This document shows positions 5,297 to 5,783 of a stretch of 5,783 nt of DNA, piece after piece. The notes beneath the pieces are model-generated. The model worked only from the letters and a program-made list of their open reading frames with translations, was not told the DNA's origin and made no database searches. Every line of letters begins with the position of its first letter. The stretch's first letter is position 1. Source of the stretch: Candidatus Zixiibacteriota bacterium (lineage in GTDB: Bacteria > Zixibacteria > MSB-5A5 > GN15 > JACZUZ01); NCBI GenBank assembly GCA_022563625.1, contig JADFNA010000129.1, positions 1-5,783 on the forward strand, read 5' to 3'. The translations under genes were made by a program, and so were the position numbers.

Positions 5297-5783
5297 CTAT
5301 TGCTTAGCTAACGCTTCAACATCAATGGTAATAAATACTTCATCACCAACTACAACTCCACCTTTCTCCAAATCGCCGTTCCAACTAACGCCGAAGTCAT
5401 GGCGATTGATTCTCGTCGTCCCTTGAAAACCCACTCGAGGAATCGGCCCTTTGTCTTCGCCGTCTTCCCAGAAAGGTGTGTTCCACATTCCCAAATATTT
5501 CATGTCTAAAGCTACCTGTTTTGTAACTCCCCGAATAGTTAAGTTACCGGTGACCTTGCTTTCATTCTTGCTAACAACATCAATTTTAGCGCTCTTGAAC
5601 GTTATAGTCGGGTGGTTCTTTACATCAAGAAAGTCTTCACTAATCAAGTGATCATCTCGCGCTTTGTCTCCGGACCACAACCCCTCAACAGTGATGGTCA
5701 TTTCAACTGAAGACAAACCAGGGTTTTCAGGGTCAAATTCCAGAGAACCCTCAATCTTATTGAATGACCCTCGCAGCCAGGTA
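5297..5783 (-). CDS. YceI-family periplasmic protein (5' end outside the window)
   Basis: The frame is open to the right edge, so the gene is incomplete at its N-terminus. A TTG at 5714-5716 could be mistaken for a start. The codons before it, however, read TWLRGSFNKIEGSLEFDPEN and are plainly YceI-like, so the true start and any signal peptide lie beyond 5783. The visible 161 residues carry the family's pattern: the G-S-F...EG.L.FDPENP stretch, then RDDHLISEDFLDVKNHPTI, GNLTIRGVTKQV, and a C-terminal FGVSWN...GGVVVGDEVFITID. The YceI fold is an extended lipocalin-like barrel that binds a polyisoprenoid or other amphiphilic lipid, usually in the periplasm. It precedes the ABC ATPase by 113 bases on the same strand, so co-transcription is possible but not shown. 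Its DNA looks somewhat more AT-rich than the ABC genes by eye. Confidence 0.9.
   Translation of the reverse strand, partial: TWLRGSFNKIEGSLEFDPENPGLSSVEMTITVEGLWSGDKARDDHLISEDFLDVKNHPTITFKSAKIDVVSKNESKVTGNLTIRGVTKQVALDMKYLGMWNTPFWEDGEDKGPIPRVGFQGTTRINRHDFGVSWNGDLEKGGVVVGDEVFITIDVEALAKQ

Noticed and set aside
5714..5716. TTG as start of the YceI gene
   Set aside because: Upstream in-frame codons continue the family sequence (GSFNKIEG, FDPENP) to the window edge, so the gene begins outside.

Overview
This window looks like ordinary chromosome from a Gram-negative bacterium, probably from an uncultivated lineage. A MacB-type ABC exporter pair, a YceI-type periplasmic protein and a TonB C-terminal-domain protein with a lipobox-like signal together imply a two-membrane envelope. 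G+C is moderate by eye, near half. Palindromic repeats of the CATTGCGAGGAG...CTCCTCGCAAAG and TGTCATTC...GAATGACA types crowd the non-coding DNA. My recollection is that such repeats are frequent in genomes of candidate phyla around the FCB group (for example Zixibacteria). That placement is an inference I could not test here.

Layout. Positions 1-544 hold no credible gene but contain four different inverted-repeat units in close succession (93-212, 221-333, 361-404, 432-527). A minus-strand group follows, read from right to left. It begins with a small secreted TonB-C-domain lipoprotein (1527-1886) that has its own plausible promoter. After 74 bp comes a membrane methyltransferase of the isoprenylcysteine carboxyl methyltransferase type (973-1452). 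That gene overlaps a VOC/glyoxalase-fold protein (545-982) by 10 bp. The divergent gap 1887-2206 carries the promoter and a half-copy of the first repeat. A single plus-strand gene for a YIP1-family membrane protein (2207-2971) comes next.

The right half is a second minus-strand group that converges on YIP1. A YceI-family protein runs off the right edge (5297-5783, incomplete). It is followed by an ABC ATPase (4485-5183) and a MacB/FtsX-type permease (3028-4488), which overlap by 4 bp as ATGA. The ATPase and permease should form one inner-membrane complex that works on envelope substrates. No membrane-fusion protein or outer-membrane channel is visible.

I found no clear previously undescribed system. 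The most interesting material is the non-coding DNA: the crowded palindromic elements, a near-perfect 26-bp inverted repeat built from nested palindromes, and a hairpin whose stem shows a compensatory change between two copies. After that come an extra charged segment in the permease's periplasmic domain and the minimal TonB-C lipoprotein.
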